Positions 6,262-18,154 of a stretch of 23,404 bases of DNA are shown here, in pieces (position 1 is the first letter of the stretch; every line of letters starts with the position of its first letter). Origin of the DNA: Bifidobacterium breve (GTDB lineage: Bacteria; Actinomycetota; Actinomycetes; Nanopelagicales; Nanopelagicaceae); NCBI GenBank assembly GCA_945869505.1, contig CAMBOZ010000014.1, forward strand, positions 1 to 23,404, in the 5' to 3' direction. Both the position numbers and the translations under genes were made by a program. The notes under the pieces are model-generated. The model searched no databases. It was not told the origin of the DNA and was given only the letters and a program-made list of their open reading frames with translations.

Positions 6262-7317
6262 TTATCGCGTCAGGTAGTTACCTTCCAAAGCAGCCGCACC
6301 TGGGCCACTTTGAGCGTGAATTGAGCCTGCGATCCAGGCTTTCATCCCCCGCGCCGCCAGCGATCTGATGGTCAGGTCGGCGATCGCCGGGTCCACGATG
6401 GCGACCATTCCGATACCGCAATTCCAAGTGCGTTCCATGTCCGCCTGCGGCACCTTGGCGATCTCGGCCATAAATTTCATTTCGCCAGGAAGTGCCCAAG
6501 TTGTTCGGTCGTATTTTGCAATTAGCCCATCCGGAATCACACGTGCAGTGTTATCTGCTAATCCACCACCGGTGATGTGCGAAAAGGTTCTGATATTTTC
6601 TGACTGCGCCTTGATTAACGCTAGACAATCCAAGGTGTAAATCTCGGTTGGGGTTAGGAGAATTTCTCCCAATGTTTTTGTTAGCCCGTCATACTGTTTA
6701 TGCAGATCTAACTTTTGTGTTGCCAGAATATGGCGCACCAACGAAAAACCGTTGGCATGAAATCCGCTCGCCGGCATAGCAATGATTACATCTCCAGCTT
6801 TTACGCGATGAGAACCAAGTTGTTTATCGGCATCAACCACACCGGTTGCAGCGCCTGCAATATCAAATTCATCTTCTTTAAGTAACCCAGGATGTTCGGC
6901 GGTTTCTCCACCGATCAAAGCGGTATTTGCTTTTTCACATCCTCTGGCAATTCCTTTAACTATGTCGGCAATTCGCTCAGGAATCACTTTTCCAACTGCG
7001 ATGTAATCAGTCATAAACAACGGTTCCGCACCGCAAACAACTAAATCATCTACGACCATTGCAACTAAATCTTCTCCAATAGTGTCGTAAATTCCCATCT
7101 GTCTGGCAATCTCAGTTTTAGTACCAACGCCATCAGTTGAAGTTGCCAGCAGGGGCTTGTTCATTTTCTTTAACGCGCTGGCGTCAAAGAGTCCCGCAAA
7201 TCCACCAATGCCACCCATCACTTCTGGCCGCGAAGCCTTGGCGATTGATGCCTTCATCAATTCAACTGCGCGATCTCCGGCATCAATGTCGACGCCCGCG
7301 TCTTTATATGTGCTCAT
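6262..7317 (-). CDS. purM: phosphoribosylformylglycinamidine cyclo-ligase (AIR synthetase)
   Basis: Converts FGAM and ATP to aminoimidazole ribonucleotide (AIR), step 5 of IMP synthesis. At 351 residues it has the usual family length. Family marks are YKDAGVDIDAGDRAVELMK near the N-terminus, LATSTDGVGTKTEIA in the ATP/metal site, and IGGETAEHPG and SGFHANGFSLVR further on. It starts 14 nt inside the end of purF, in a different frame, so translation is probably coupled. It is the last enzyme of the purine run in this window. Confidence 0.97.
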   Translation of the reverse strand: MSTYKDAGVDIDAGDRAVELMKASIAKASRPEVMGGIGGFAGLFDASALKKMNKPLLATSTDGVGTKTEIARQMGIYDTIGEDLVAMVVDDLVVCGAEPLFMTDYIAVGKVIPERIADIVKGIARGCEKANTALIGGETAEHPGLLKEDEFDIAGAATGVVDADKQLGSHRVKAGDVIIAMPASGFHANGFSLVRHILATQKLDLHKQYDGLTKTLGEILLTPTEIYTLDCLALIKAQSENIRTFSHITGGGLADNTARVIPDGLIAKYDRTTWALPGEMKFMAEIAKVPQADMERTWNCGIGMVAIVDPAIADLTIRSLAARGMKAWIAGSIHAQSGPGAAALEGNYLTR

Positions 7318-8791
7318 GACTTTTCACAGTTTCAGTAACTTCCAGGCGCATCTTTCCTTCTGACATATCAGTCGGCACCGAAATGGGATATTTGCCAGTA
7401 AAACAAGCGGTACAAAGCTTATCTTCAGCGATTGTGCTTGCGGCGATCAAGCCTTCAAGCGAAACATAACTAAGGGAATCTGCGCCGATGGAGCGGCGGA
7501 TTTCTTCCACTTCTAATCCACTGGCAATTAACTCGGCGCGGGATGCAAAGTCAATTCCGTAATAACACGGCCATTCAACTGGTGGGCTGGAGATACGCAC
7601 GTGGATCTCTTTTGCACCGGCTTCGCGAAGCATGCGCACAATTGCGCGTTGCGTATTTCCGCGCACAATTGAGTCATCGACAACAATAATTCTTTTTCCT
7701 TCAATAATTTCGCGCAAGGGATTTAACTTCAAACGAATACCTAGCTGGCGAATAGTTTGGGACGGTTGAATAAATGTGCGACCAACGTAAGAATTTTTCA
7801 CTAGCCCTAAACCGTAAGGAATTCCTGATTGTTGTGCATAACCAATAGCTGCAGGTGTTCCAGATTCTGGAACTGGAATCACTAAATCCGCCTCAACTGG
7901 CGCCTCAATTGCTAACCGCTTTCCGATTCGAACTCTGGTTGCGTGAACACCTTGACCGGCAATTGTTGTATCTGGACGAGCTAAGTAAACATATTCAAAG
8001 AGACAACCTTTTGGATCAGGTTTTGCCCACATTTGGGAACGAATCCCATCCTCGTTGATAGCCAAGAATTCGCCAGGTTCTACTTCGCGCACAAAAGCTG
8101 CACCGACGATATCTAGGGCTGCAGTTTCAGAAGCAACAACCCATCCGCGTTCTAACTTTCCAATTACTAGCGGGCGAACACCGTGTCGATCGCGCGCTGC
8201 ATATAAAGTTTTCTCATCCATAAATACCAATGAGAATGCGCCTTCTAGTTTTGGTAATACAGCTATTGCGCTAGCTTCTACATTCTTCTCGTCTTGCAGG
8301 CCAATTAGCGCCGTCATAATTTCAGTATCTGTTGTTGCGCCTCGTCCATTTTTCGCTGAGTTGCCTTCGAGTTTCTGAACCATCTCAGCCAGATCGCCAG
8401 TATTCGTTAAATTCCCATTGTGGGCTAGCGCCAAAGTGCCGTATTTAGTTGGCCTTAGCGTTGGTTGGGCGTTAACCCAAGTGCTTGATCCTGTTGTGCT
8501 GTAACGACAATGGCCAATTGCTAAATCACCGGTTAAAGATGCTAAATCAGTTTCGGTAAATACTTGCGAAACTAGTCCCATATCTTTGTAAATTAAGATT
8601 CGCTCGCCATCACTTGCTGCGATACCTGCAGATTCTTGTCCGCGATGTTGTAATGCGTACAAACCATAGAAAGTTAGCTTTGCAACTTCTTCTTTCGGAG
8701 CCCACACACCAAATACTCCACAAGCATCTTGCGGCGCTTTATCGTCATCTAAGACGTTATGGTTTAAGCGACCATCGGGGCGGCGCGTCAT
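7304..8791 (-). CDS. purF: amidophosphoribosyltransferase
   Basis: Commits PRPP and glutamine to phosphoribosylamine, the first step of de novo purine synthesis. It has 495 residues. A 23-residue propeptide precedes the N-terminal nucleophile C24 (QDACGVFGVW). The glutaminase domain includes LQHRGQESAGIA and CRYSTTGSS. The phosphoribosyltransferase domain has the PRPP loop IIVVDDSIVRGNT. Four cysteines in the Bacillus-type positions (KGCLFEY, EWPCYYG, LCTACFTG) indicate the [4Fe-4S], oxygen-sensitive, self-processing class. Feedback inhibition by AMP/GMP is expected from the family. Its ATG overlaps the stop of the upstream sterol-carrier-like gene by 4 nt. Confidence 0.97.
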   Translation of the reverse strand: MTRRPDGRLNHNVLDDDKAPQDACGVFGVWAPKEEVAKLTFYGLYALQHRGQESAGIAASDGERILIYKDMGLVSQVFTETDLASLTGDLAIGHCRYSTTGSSTWVNAQPTLRPTKYGTLALAHNGNLTNTGDLAEMVQKLEGNSAKNGRGATTDTEIMTALIGLQDEKNVEASAIAVLPKLEGAFSLVFMDEKTLYAARDRHGVRPLVIGKLERGWVVASETAALDIVGAAFVREVEPGEFLAINEDGIRSQMWAKPDPKGCLFEYVYLARPDTTIAGQGVHATRVRIGKRLAIEAPVEADLVIPVPESGTPAAIGYAQQSGIPYGLGLVKNSYVGRTFIQPSQTIRQLGIRLKLNPLREIIEGKRIIVVDDSIVRGNTQRAIVRMLREAGAKEIHVRISSPPVEWPCYYGIDFASRAELIASGLEVEEIRRSIGADSLSYVSLEGLIAASTIAEDKLCTACFTGKYPISVPTDMSEGKMRLEVTETVKSHEHI

Positions 8792-9084
8792 GGCTTAATC
8801 CTAATTGGCAAATGTTCTGTTAAATCTGCACGCGCACCAGATGCGTTTATATCCCCCGCTGACATTGCGTCGGCCCAGGTGCGCTCACCCTTAGCCAAGG
8901 CCAACCAAGTCTCTGCGCTCATCTCAATTACATTTGCGGGAGTGCCGCGGGTATGGGTTGGTCCATCGCCACATTGCACCGCTGCATAAGGTGGAATTCG
9001 AACTTCAATCGCTCGGCCAGGTGAGCGTTCAACCAGCGCAGCAAGTGTCTGCTTCACCTCTTCTAGAATTATCGGATCGCGCAT
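8788..9084 (-). CDS. sterol-carrier-like small protein between purL and purF
   Basis: A 98-residue soluble protein resembling the actinobacterial 'sterol carrier family protein' found beside purF. It has the segments VERSPGRAIEVRIPPYAAVQ, a CGDGPTHTRGTPANVIE stretch, TWLALAKGERTWADAMSAG and INASGARADLTEHLPI. These resemble the lipid-binding SCP2 fold. Any link to purine synthesis is unknown. It is placed 2 nt after purL and overlaps purF by 4 nt, so it is translated as part of the cluster. Confidence 0.8.
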   Translation of the reverse strand: MRDPIILEEVKQTLAALVERSPGRAIEVRIPPYAAVQCGDGPTHTRGTPANVIEMSAETWLALAKGERTWADAMSAGDINASGARADLTEHLPIRIKP

Positions 9085-9086
9085 CT

Positions 9087-11318
9087 TTATCCAAACAACT
9101 TTGGGAAAGTCTCAGTATGTGCCTTGCGAAGTTCTGTTAATGAAATGTCCGCACCGTTAATTATCAAACTGGATCCACCGGTGATTCCAATTTTGGTAAT
9201 TACTATATTTTCTTTCGCAGCCAAAGCTAGGAGTGCTGCGCTCTTTGCAGGATCGACAGCTACAACAACGCGCCCCGGTGACTCTGAAATCAGAGTAGTT
9301 CCTGGATTTTCAATATCAATAATTGCACCGACGTTATGACGTAGAACCATCTCAGTCAAAGTCGCACTAAGCCCACCTTGGCTTAAGTCATGTGCTGCGG
9401 TGAATATTTGTGAAGTTCGTCCAGCAACAAGTAAGTTAATTAAGCGCATTTCTCGCTGCAAATCAGCGACAGGAGCTTTACCGCCGCGCTGTCCGTGCAT
9501 GTAGGCCCACTCGCCGCCTGCAATGTCATCGTTGGTATCACCAAGTAAATAAAGTTCCAAGCCTGCACGATCAAAACTCATTGGAGTCCGTGTGCGAACA
9601 TCATCAATAACTCCAAGTACGCCGATGACTGGAGTTGGCAAGATCGCAACTGCGCCAGTTTGATTGTAGAAAGAAACGTTGCCGCCGGTTACTGGCAGAC
9701 CCATCTCTAAACATCCATCGGCAAGTCCACGAACAGATTCGGCGAATTGCCACATCACGCCAGGATCTTCCGGTGATCCAAAGTTAAGGCAATTGGTCAC
9801 CGCAAGTGGCTTGGCACCTGCTGTTGCAATATTGCGTGCGGCTTCGGCAAGTGCCAACTTTGCACCCTCGTAAGGATTTAAGTATGACCAATTTGCATTG
9901 GCATCGGTTGCAATTGCCACACCAAGATTTGTCTTCTCATCAATGCGAACCATTCCGGAATCATCAGGTTGAGATTGAATAGTATTTCCCTGAACATAAC
10001 GATCGTATTGCGCGGTTACCCAAGATTTATCTGCCAAGTTGGGAGTGGCAGCTAATTTGAGAACGGTCTCTTTAATCTGCTCGGCAGTTTCAGGACGCGG
10101 AACGTTTATCACTTCAGCATTAACGCGATCTACATATTCCGGCTTAGCAAGCGGACGGTTATATACGGGGCCTTCGTGAGCGACGGTGCGCGGTGGAACA
10201 TCAACGATTAATTCGCCGTGCCAGGTAATTTCCAAACGTTCGCCATCTGTTACTTCACCAATTACCGTGACAGTGACATCCCATTTTTTGCAGATTTCCA
10301 AGAAGCGCGCAATATGTTTTGGTTCCACAATCGCGCACATGCGCTCTTGAGATTCAGACATCAAGATTTCCTCTGGAGATAACGTCGCATCGCGCAACGG
10401 AACACGATCAAGTTCTACTTTCATGCCGCCGCTGCCACCAGATGCCAATTCGCTGGTGGCGCAAGATAAGCCTGCTCCGCCAAGGTCTTGGATGCCTACG
10501 ACAAGGTCTTCTGCGAAAATTTCTAGAGAACATTCGATCAAAACTTTTTCAACGAATGGATCTCCGACTTGCACTGCTGGGCGCTTTGCCGGACCAGTTG
10601 CATCAAAAGTTTCAGAAGCCAAGACGGAAACTCCACCGATGCCATCTCCACCGGTTTTTGCTCCATAAAGCACAACTAGATTTCCAGCACCAGCCGCTTT
10701 AGCGAGTTTGATATCGCTATGTTTCATAACTCCAACGCATAAAGCATTTACAAGTGGGTTACCTATATAAGTTTCATCGAATACAACTTCTCCACCAATA
10801 TTGGGCAGGCCTAAACAATTTCCATAACCACCAACGCCCGCGATAATGCCGGGCAGAACGCGACGTGTGTCGGCGGCATTAGCTGGACCAAAACGAAGTG
10901 GATCCATAACTGCAATCGGGCGTGCACCCATTGTTAAAATGTCGCGAACAATTCCACCAACTCCAGTTGCCGCCCCTTGATATGGCTCAATAAATGATGG
11001 GTGGTTATGGGATTCGATTTTAAAAGTGACTGCATATCCCTGACCAACGTCGACTACTCCAGCATTTTCACCGATGCCGACTAAGAGCGCATCAGTCTTT
11101 ACTGCCTTATCTCCAAATTGTTTTAGGTGAACCTTCGAAGATTTGTATGAGCAATGTTCTGACCACATCACCGAATACATAGCCAACTCTGAAGATGTTG
11201 GCCGGCGACCTAAAATTTCTTTGATGCGGGCATATTCATCACTCTTAAGCCCGAGTTCTGCAAATGGCTGATTTGTATCAGGGTTAGCTTCGGCGATCGC
11301 AACAGTATCCAGTGCCAT
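9087..11318 (-). CDS. purL: phosphoribosylformylglycinamidine synthase, large subunit (PurL)
   Basis: The ATP-dependent synthetase subunit of the PurSQL complex: FGAR plus ammonia from PurQ gives FGAM. At 743 residues it is the small PurL type, which needs separate PurS and PurQ, both present upstream. Visible marks are [36 protein letters not shown] with [18 protein letters not shown], and the second-half [12 protein letters not shown] and [14 protein letters not shown]. The stop of purQ and the start of purL share one base (TAATG), a coupling arrangement. Confidence 0.97.
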   Translation of the reverse strand: MALDTVAIAEANPDTNQPFAELGLKSDEYARIKEILGRRPTSSELAMYSVMWSEHCSYKSSKVHLKQFGDKAVKTDALLVGIGENAGVVDVGQGYAVTFKIESHNHPSFIEPYQGAATGVGGIVRDILTMGARPIAVMDPLRFGPANAADTRRVLPGIIAGVGGYGNCLGLPNIGGEVVFDETYIGNPLVNALCVGVMKHSDIKLAKAAGAGNLVVLYGAKTGGDGIGGVSVLASETFDATGPAKRPAVQVGDPFVEKVLIECSLEIFAEDLVVGIQDLGGAGLSCATSELASGGSGGMKVELDRVPLRDATLSPEEILMSESQERMCAIVEPKHIARFLEICKKWDVTVTVIGEVTDGERLEITWHGELIVDVPPRTVAHEGPVYNRPLAKPEYVDRVNAEVINVPRPETAEQIKETVLKLAATPNLADKSWVTAQYDRYVQGNTIQSQPDDSGMVRIDEKTNLGVAIATDANANWSYLNPYEGAKLALAEAARNIATAGAKPLAVTNCLNFGSPEDPGVMWQFAESVRGLADGCLEMGLPVTGGNVSFYNQTGAVAILPTPVIGVLGVIDDVRTRTPMSFDRAGLELYLLGDTNDDIAGGEWAYMHGQRGGKAPVADLQREMRLINLLVAGRTSQIFTAAHDLSQGGLSATLTEMVLRHNVGAIIDIENPGTTLISESPGRVVVAVDPAKSAALLALAAKENIVITKIGITGGSSLIINGADISLTELRKAHTETFPKLFG

Positions 11319-11986
11319 TACTTCACCATCGCATTTAAGACAGAGGTGAAGAAGCCCAAGCCATCCGCCGTCGGTCCAGTTAAAGGATCAATTGCGTGCT
11401 CTGGGTGTGGCATCAAACCAACTACATTGCCGCGCTCATTGGTGATCCCAGCGATTTTATTGCGAGAACCATTGGGGTTTTCACCTACATAACGCGCAAT
11501 TATGCGGCCTTCGCCTTCTAAAGCCGCCAGTGTTGCATCATCACATTGAAAAGATCCTTCGCCATTTTTTAGCGGGATAACAATCTCTTGACCTACTTTG
11601 TAAGACGTTGTCCAAGCAGTTTTATTGTTTGTTATCTCTAATTTTTGATCGCGGCAGAGAAAATGCAGTTCATGATTACGGGTGAGTGCACCTGGCAGTA
11701 AGTGAGCCTCACAAAGAACCTGGAAGCCATTACAAATTCCCAACAGTGGCATCCCGCCATTTGCGGCATCAATAATCTTTTCCATAACTGGAGCAAAACG
11801 TGAAATCGCACCACAGCGCAGATAATCTCCGTATGAAAAACCACCTGGCAAAATAACTGCATCCACGCCTTTTAGGTCAGCATCGTTATGCCAGAGCGAA
11901 ACCGCAGTCGTACCAGCATGTGTTGACGCACGCGCCGCATCGCGATCATCTAGCGTGCCTGGAAAAGTTACTACGCCAACTTTCAT
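11318..11986 (-). CDS. purQ: phosphoribosylformylglycinamidine synthase, glutaminase subunit (PurQ)
   Basis: Class I glutamine amidotransferase of the FGAM synthase complex, supplying ammonia to PurL. It has 222 residues. The nucleophile is C85 in [16 protein letters not shown], the oxyanion strand is [13 protein letters not shown] (45-57), and the catalytic His-x-Glu lies in [11 protein letters not shown] near the C-terminus. The start codon directly follows the purS stop and the stop overlaps purL by one base. Confidence 0.97.
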   Translation of the reverse strand: MKVGVVTFPGTLDDRDAARASTHAGTTAVSLWHNDADLKGVDAVILPGGFSYGDYLRCGAISRFAPVMEKIIDAANGGMPLLGICNGFQVLCEAHLLPGALTRNHELHFLCRDQKLEITNNKTAWTTSYKVGQEIVIPLKNGEGSFQCDDATLAALEGEGRIIARYVGENPNGSRNKIAGITNERGNVVGLMPHPEHAIDPLTGPTADGLGFFTSVLNAMVK

Positions 11987-12232
11987 TTACTTCTCAACTC
12001 GCACTGTGAAAGTTTCGATAACCGGATTGGCAAGGAGTTTTTCAGCTGCTTTCTCCACTTCAGCAAGTTGAGCAGGAGTTGGTTCGCCATCTACCTCAAT
12101 TTCAAAACGTTTTCCTTGACGCACACTCTTGGCGAATGTGAAGCCAAGGCGAGGTAGCGCGGCAGAAACAGCAACGCCTTGTGGGTCGAGAATTTCTGGT
12201 TTTAACATTACATCGACCACGATCTTTGCCAT
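11987..12232 (-). CDS. purS: phosphoribosylformylglycinamidine synthase, PurS subunit
   Basis: An 81-residue dimeric structural subunit that joins PurL to PurQ. The sequence begins MAKIVVDVMLKPEILDPQGV and has the family KSVRQGKRFEIEV strand. An upstream in-frame ATG would add 20 residues, but the start at 12232 is chosen because AAGGAG lies 7 nt before it and the resulting length is typical. The 19-nt gap to purC holds only the ribosome binding site. Confidence 0.95.
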   Translation of the reverse strand: MAKIVVDVMLKPEILDPQGVAVSAALPRLGFTFAKSVRQGKRFEIEVDGEPTPAQLAEVEKAAEKLLANPVIETFTVRVEK

Positions 12233-12251
12233 TTTCTGCTCCTTTAGTTTT

Positions 12252-13133
12252 TTAAAACTTATTGCCGGTAATTCGAAAAAAGGCTTCTTCATATCGCGCT
12301 GCAGTCTTTTCGATTATTTCTGCAGGCAATTCTGGTGGTGGGCTCTTCTTATCCCAACCGCTGGAGGTAAGAAAATTTCTTACAAATTGTTTATCAAATG
12401 AGGCTGGTGCGCTACCTGGGTTCCAAGAGGCAGCCTCCCAAAAACGTGAAGAATCAGGCGTGAGCGCCTCATCGCCGAGGGTAATTACTCCTTTGGCATC
12501 GCGGCCAAATTCAAATTTCGTGTCAGCCAAGATGATCCCGCGGCTGTTGGCAAACTCTGCTGCAGTGTCATAAAGCTTGACTGTCAGTTCGCGCAGTTGC
12601 TCTGCATCTTCAGCACCAACAACCTTAGCCGCGGATGCAAAGTCAATATTTATATCGTGATCGCCAATTTCAGCTTTTGTCGCTGGCGTAAAAATGGTTT
12701 CAGATAACTTTGATCCCTCTACAAGGCCCGATGGAAGTAAATTGCCACAGACCGCTTGGCTACTTCTATATTCAGTAAGCCCACTGCCGGTTAAGTAGCC
12801 GCGCGCCACACACTCAATGGCAAACATTTTTAGCGGTTTAACAATTACTGCACGATCACTTACTTCGGCAGGTACTTCATCACTAATTATGTGGTTAGGG
12901 ACTAGATCTTCTAACAATTCAAACCAGAAAAGTGAGAGTTGGGTGAGTATCGCGCCTTTGTTAGGAATCTCTGATGGAAGAACCCAGTCAAATGCTGAAA
13001 TACGATCTGAAGCAACTAATAAGATCTCTTCTTTGTTATTTGCATATAGATCGCGAACTTTTCCGGTGCGCAAGTGTTGCCAACCATTTATGGATGGTGC
13101 TGGCGGTGCGCCAGCCAAGCCGAAGCCGCTCAC
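12252..13133 (-). CDS. purC: phosphoribosylaminoimidazole-succinocarboxamide (SAICAR) synthase
   Basis: Ligates aspartate to CAIR, giving SAICAR, using ATP. It has 293 residues. Marks include LRTGKVRDLY (21-30), VASDRISAFDWVLPSEIPNK (40-59), IECVARGYLTGSG and the second signature ILADTKFEFG. The first four bases overlap the end of purB (ATGA). purE and purK, which make its substrate, are not in the window. Confidence 0.97.
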   Translation of the reverse strand: MSGFGLAGAPPAPSINGWQHLRTGKVRDLYANNKEEILLVASDRISAFDWVLPSEIPNKGAILTQLSLFWFELLEDLVPNHIISDEVPAEVSDRAVIVKPLKMFAIECVARGYLTGSGLTEYRSSQAVCGNLLPSGLVEGSKLSETIFTPATKAEIGDHDINIDFASAAKVVGAEDAEQLRELTVKLYDTAAEFANSRGIILADTKFEFGRDAKGVITLGDEALTPDSSRFWEAASWNPGSAPASFDKQFVRNFLTSSGWDKKSPPPELPAEIIEKTAARYEEAFFRITGNKF

Positions 13134-14551
13134 CTGATGGAGTGTGGTTTGTACTGCGCTGCGGCAGGGTGCGCGGAAGTAATCGCGTCAATGCGATCTA
13201 CAACTCGAGCAATTTGTTGGCGAGCATCGCCAGTAAATTCAATTGGTTGGCTAATTAGCGCATCAAGTGCTTTGCGATCTAGCGGTATTCGCGTATCTGC
13301 AGCAAGTGCATCGAGTAATGAGTTTGCCTTTCCTTCACGCATAGCAAGGGCAGCTTTAACTGCGTGTTCTTTAATAACTTCGTGGGCAACTTCGCGACCT
13401 ACGCCAGCTTTCACCGAAGCCATCAAGATTTTTGTTGTGGCAAGGAAAGGAAGATAGCGATCTAATTCAGCCTGAATTACCGCGGGGAATGCTCCGAATT
13501 CATTTAATACCGTCAAGGTAGTTTCTAGTAAGCCATCAATTGCATAGAAAGCATCAGGCAGAGCAACTCGGCGCACAACGCTGCAAGAAACATCGCCTTC
13601 ATTCCATTGATTGCCGGCAAGCTCAGAAACCATAGAGGCATATCCGCGCAAAATAACGCTTAGCCCATTGATTCGCTCACAAGAGCGAGTATTCATCTTG
13701 TGTGGCATTGCAGATGAACCAACTTGTCCATCTTTAAATCCTTCAGTGACGAGTTCTGCACCGGCCATCAAGCGAATTGACGTGGCAAGTGAAGATGGAC
13801 TGGCGGCCAATTGCACCAAAGTGGTTACGACGTCGTAATCAAATGAGCGTGGGTAAATCTGACCAGTTGAATCTAGGACTCGATTAAAACCGAGATCGTT
13901 AGCAATTTCTAACTCTAATGATTGATGCGACTTTGATGAACCGAGCAAATCAATTGAATCTTGTGCAGTACCAACTGGGCCCTTAATTCCACGCATTGGG
14001 TAACGATCTTGTAGCGAAGCTAGCCGCTCGTATGCAAAGAGCAACTCTTCAGCAGCAGATGCAAAGCGTTTTCCTAAAGTTGTTATTTGTGCCGGAACAT
14101 TATGTGATCTACCAGCAATTGGTTGTGCAGAATATTGCGCAGCTTTCTCGCCAAGTTGGGCCAACACTGCAACAACTTTTCCGTGCACAATTTCTAAACC
14201 ATTTTTAATTTGGAGGGCTTCAATATTTTCTGTCACATCGCGGCTAGTCATTCCCGCGTGAATCGCCTCGTGTCCGGCCAGAGCATTGAACTCTTCGATC
14301 CGTGCTTTCACATCGTGGCGAGTAATTTTTTCGCGTGCATCAATCGATGCCAGGTCTACCTTGTTTAAAACTTTTTCGTAATCTGCAATGACAGAATCAG
14401 CAATTGCGTGGCCTAACTTGTTTTGTGCACGAGCAACCGCCAGCCATAACCGGCGTTCTGCAATGATTTTCTCTTCTGGTGCGAAGATGGCGCGCATTGC
14501 CTTTGATGCATAACGATCTGCAAGGACGCTCACTGGCTTATTCTCCCCCAT
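13130..14551 (-). CDS. purB: adenylosuccinate lyase
   Basis: Cleaves SAICAR to AICAR and adenylosuccinate to AMP, acting in both the main pathway and the AMP branch. It has 473 residues. The fumarase/ASL superfamily signature GSSAMPHKMN lies at 278-287 with the catalytic serine in the flexible loop; the acid/base histidine is H150 in AGRSHNVPA, where the usual GRTH is GRSH; MTSRDVTENIE is at 101-111. It starts immediately after the purD stop, with AGAAGGG inside purD as a likely ribosome site, and overlaps purC by 4 nt. Confidence 0.97.
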   Translation of the reverse strand: MGENKPVSVLADRYASKAMRAIFAPEEKIIAERRLWLAVARAQNKLGHAIADSVIADYEKVLNKVDLASIDAREKITRHDVKARIEEFNALAGHEAIHAGMTSRDVTENIEALQIKNGLEIVHGKVVAVLAQLGEKAAQYSAQPIAGRSHNVPAQITTLGKRFASAAEELLFAYERLASLQDRYPMRGIKGPVGTAQDSIDLLGSSKSHQSLELEIANDLGFNRVLDSTGQIYPRSFDYDVVTTLVQLAASPSSLATSIRLMAGAELVTEGFKDGQVGSSAMPHKMNTRSCERINGLSVILRGYASMVSELAGNQWNEGDVSCSVVRRVALPDAFYAIDGLLETTLTVLNEFGAFPAVIQAELDRYLPFLATTKILMASVKAGVGREVAHEVIKEHAVKAALAMREGKANSLLDALAADTRIPLDRKALDALISQPIEFTGDARQQIARVVDRIDAITSAHPAAAQYKPHSIR

Positions 14552-15796
14552 TTAATTGCCCTTCTCAGCGACCGACGCATTTAGCGCAATGTCGCTGCGA
14601 TAGAAAGATCCGGAAAGTTCGATCTGTGAGATCGCGCGATATGCGCGGTCACGGGCCTGCGTTAAATCTTCACCGAGACCAGTAATCGTCATGACACGTC
14701 CCCCGGCTGAGACCAAGGCATCACCGCTTTGTGTTGTGCCGGCGTGAAAGATTTGTGTATCTGCGATCACCGGAATCTTAGTTATTGCACCATTTACTTG
14801 CGGCGCATCCGGATATCCCGGTGCTGCCAATACAACTGTCACGGCACTTTCATCTCGCCATTCGAGTGCGACATCATCTAATGAATCTGTCGCCGCTTTA
14901 TATAGAAGAGTTGCTAGCGGAGTTTTCAATCGCGGAATAAGAACCTGAGTTTCGGGATCACCAAAACGCGCGTTGAATTCAATAACTCGCAATCCGTGAT
15001 CAGTAAGTGCAAGTCCGGCATATAGAAGTCCGACAAATGGTGTTCCGCGCGCTGACATTTCTGCAATCATCGGAGCTAAGACTTTTTCGTATGTCTCTTC
15101 CACAATGTCATCAGGTGCCCACGGAAGTGGTGAGTAAGCACCCATGCCGCCAGTGTTCGGACCCTCATCAAAATCGTATGCTCGTTTAAAATCTTGCGCA
15201 GGTTGCATTGGCAAGATGTTGCGTCCATCGGAAATTCCAAAGAGCGAAATTTCTGGACCGTTTAAATACTCTTCAATTACTACACGCTTGCAAGAAAGTG
15301 CATGTGCTAACGCGATTGCGCGATCATCAGTAACGACAACGCCCTTACCTGCAGCTAAACCATCATCTTTAACAACATATGGAGCGTCAAAAGCATCGAG
15401 AGCGTTTTCGATCTCTTCCTGGTTTTCACAGGTGAAACTGCGCGAAGTTGGTACTCCAGCATCGCGCATAACCCCTTTAGCGAAGTGTTTTGAGCCCTCT
15501 AACTGCGCTGCCGCTTTAGATGGACCAAAGGTTGTGATGCCAGCGGCGCGAAGTAAGTCGGCAACGCCATTTACCAAAGGGACTTCTGGACCGATTACTA
15601 CTAAATCAACGCTTAAATTTTTTGCGAGTTCAACGATTGCTGCGTTATCCGTGACTGCAACGAGATGGTTGGTAGCGATCTGCGAAGTACCGGGATTTCC
15701 TGGTGCGCAATGTAATTCGGTACAAGCTGGATCTGCTTGTAGTCCTAGTGCAAGTGCGTGTTCTCGACCGCCACTTCCGACTAGGAGGATTTTCAT
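14552..15796 (-). CDS. purD: phosphoribosylamine-glycine ligase (GAR synthetase)
   Basis: ATP-grasp enzyme joining phosphoribosylamine and glycine (step 2). It has 414 residues. The N-terminal Rossmann-like part is ILLVGSGGREHALALGL; the ATP-grasp core includes PYVVKDDGLAAGKGVVVT and the metal-binding FNARFGDPETQVLIPRL. A 3-nt gap separates it from the purA stop. Genes for GAR transformylation (purN or purT) are not seen here. Confidence 0.97.
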   Translation of the reverse strand: MKILLVGSGGREHALALGLQADPACTELHCAPGNPGTSQIATNHLVAVTDNAAIVELAKNLSVDLVVIGPEVPLVNGVADLLRAAGITTFGPSKAAAQLEGSKHFAKGVMRDAGVPTSRSFTCENQEEIENALDAFDAPYVVKDDGLAAGKGVVVTDDRAIALAHALSCKRVVIEEYLNGPEISLFGISDGRNILPMQPAQDFKRAYDFDEGPNTGGMGAYSPLPWAPDDIVEETYEKVLAPMIAEMSARGTPFVGLLYAGLALTDHGLRVIEFNARFGDPETQVLIPRLKTPLATLLYKAATDSLDDVALEWRDESAVTVVLAAPGYPDAPQVNGAITKIPVIADTQIFHAGTTQSGDALVSAGGRVMTITGLGEDLTQARDRAYRAISQIELSGSFYRSDIALNASVAEKGN

Positions 15797-15799
15797 GGT

Positions 15800-17116
<1,317 letters not shown>

Positions 17117-17119
17117 TTA

Positions 17120-18154
17120 TTACTTCTTAAGTGATGTTCCGGTAGAACGCAGATCCGCGCATGCGTGGACAACGCGTGCCGCCATTCCTGCTTCAGCAGC
17201 TTTACCCCACGCACGTGGATCGTACGCTTTCTTATTTCCAACTTCGCCATCAATCTTTAGCACGCCGTCGTAATTCTTCAACATGTGATCGACGACTGGA
17301 CGAGTAAATGCATATTGAGTATCAGTATCAATATTCATCTTAATTACGCCGTAATCTAGTGAATCGCGGATTTCTGAAAGAAGTGAGCCTGAACCGCCGT
17401 GGAAAACCAAGTCCATTGGCTTGCTTCCTGCGGCGAGACCCTTTTTGGCAACAACTGCATCTTGAAGTGTCTGCAAAATCTTTGGCTGCAAGACAACGTT
17501 GCCTGGCTTATAAACACCGTGGACGTTGCCGAATGTTGCGGCGACCATATATCGACCGCGCTCTCCGAGTCCAAGAGTTTCGATTGTCATCAAGGCATCT
17601 TCGGGAGTTGAGTACAACTTCGCATCGTGCTTTGCTTCAACGCCATCTTCTTCGCCACCGACAACGCCGATTTCGATTTCTAGAATTGTGCGAGCAGCAA
17701 CAGATTTGGTGAGAAGTTCATCTGCAATCTTCATATTTTCATTCATATCAACTGCTGAGCCATCCCACATATGTGAGTTAAAGAGAGGTGCTTGGCCGTT
17801 CTTGATGCGCTGTGCGCCGATTTCCAAAAGTGGACGCATATAGCCATCGAGCTTTTCTGCTGGGCAGTGATCGGTGTGAATTGCAATATTTACATTGTAA
17901 TTTTTAGCGACAACGTGTGCGAACTCAGCGAGCGCAACTGCGCCATCGACCATGTTCTTAACTGTTGAACCGGATGCATATTCTGCCCCGCCCCAAGAAA
18001 ATTGAATGATTCCATCTGATTCAGCTTCGGCGAAACCACGAAGTGCTGCGATCAGTGTTTGTGATGATGAAACGTTAATTGCGGGATATGCAAATGCGCC
18101 AGCTTTCGCGCGATCCAACATCTCGGCATAAATTTCAGGGGTTGCTATGGCCAT
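17120..18154 (-). CDS. fbaA: class II fructose-bisphosphate aldolase
   Basis: Zinc-dependent reversible cleavage of fructose 1,6-bisphosphate into DHAP and GAP, in glycolysis and gluconeogenesis. At 344 residues it equals the M. tuberculosis Fba length as I recall it. The metal/catalytic motif HTDHC is at 93-97; NVHGVYKPGN and VFHGGSGSL supply the other metal His and phosphate-binding residues; KMNIDTDTQYAFTRP follows. The ATG at 18154 is preferred to an in-frame start 16 codons upstream because GGAG lies 5 nt before it and the family begins MxIATPEIYAEML. It is the gene directly upstream of purA and may share its transcript. Confidence 0.97.
   Translation of the reverse strand: MAIATPEIYAEMLDRAKAGAFAYPAINVSSSQTLIAALRGFAEAESDGIIQFSWGGAEYASGSTVKNMVDGAVALAEFAHVVAKNYNVNIAIHTDHCPAEKLDGYMRPLLEIGAQRIKNGQAPLFNSHMWDGSAVDMNENMKIADELLTKSVAARTILEIEIGVVGGEEDGVEAKHDAKLYSTPEDALMTIETLGLGERGRYMVAATFGNVHGVYKPGNVVLQPKILQTLQDAVVAKKGLAAGSKPMDLVFHGGSGSLLSEIRDSLDYGVIKMNIDTDTQYAFTRPVVDHMLKNYDGVLKIDGEVGNKKAYDPRAWGKAAEAGMAARVVHACADLRSTGTSLKK

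Noticed and set aside
12233..12292. 20-residue N-terminal extension of PurS
   Set aside because: It would overlap purC, and the strong AAGGAG site lies right before the internal ATG at 12232, giving the usual PurS length.
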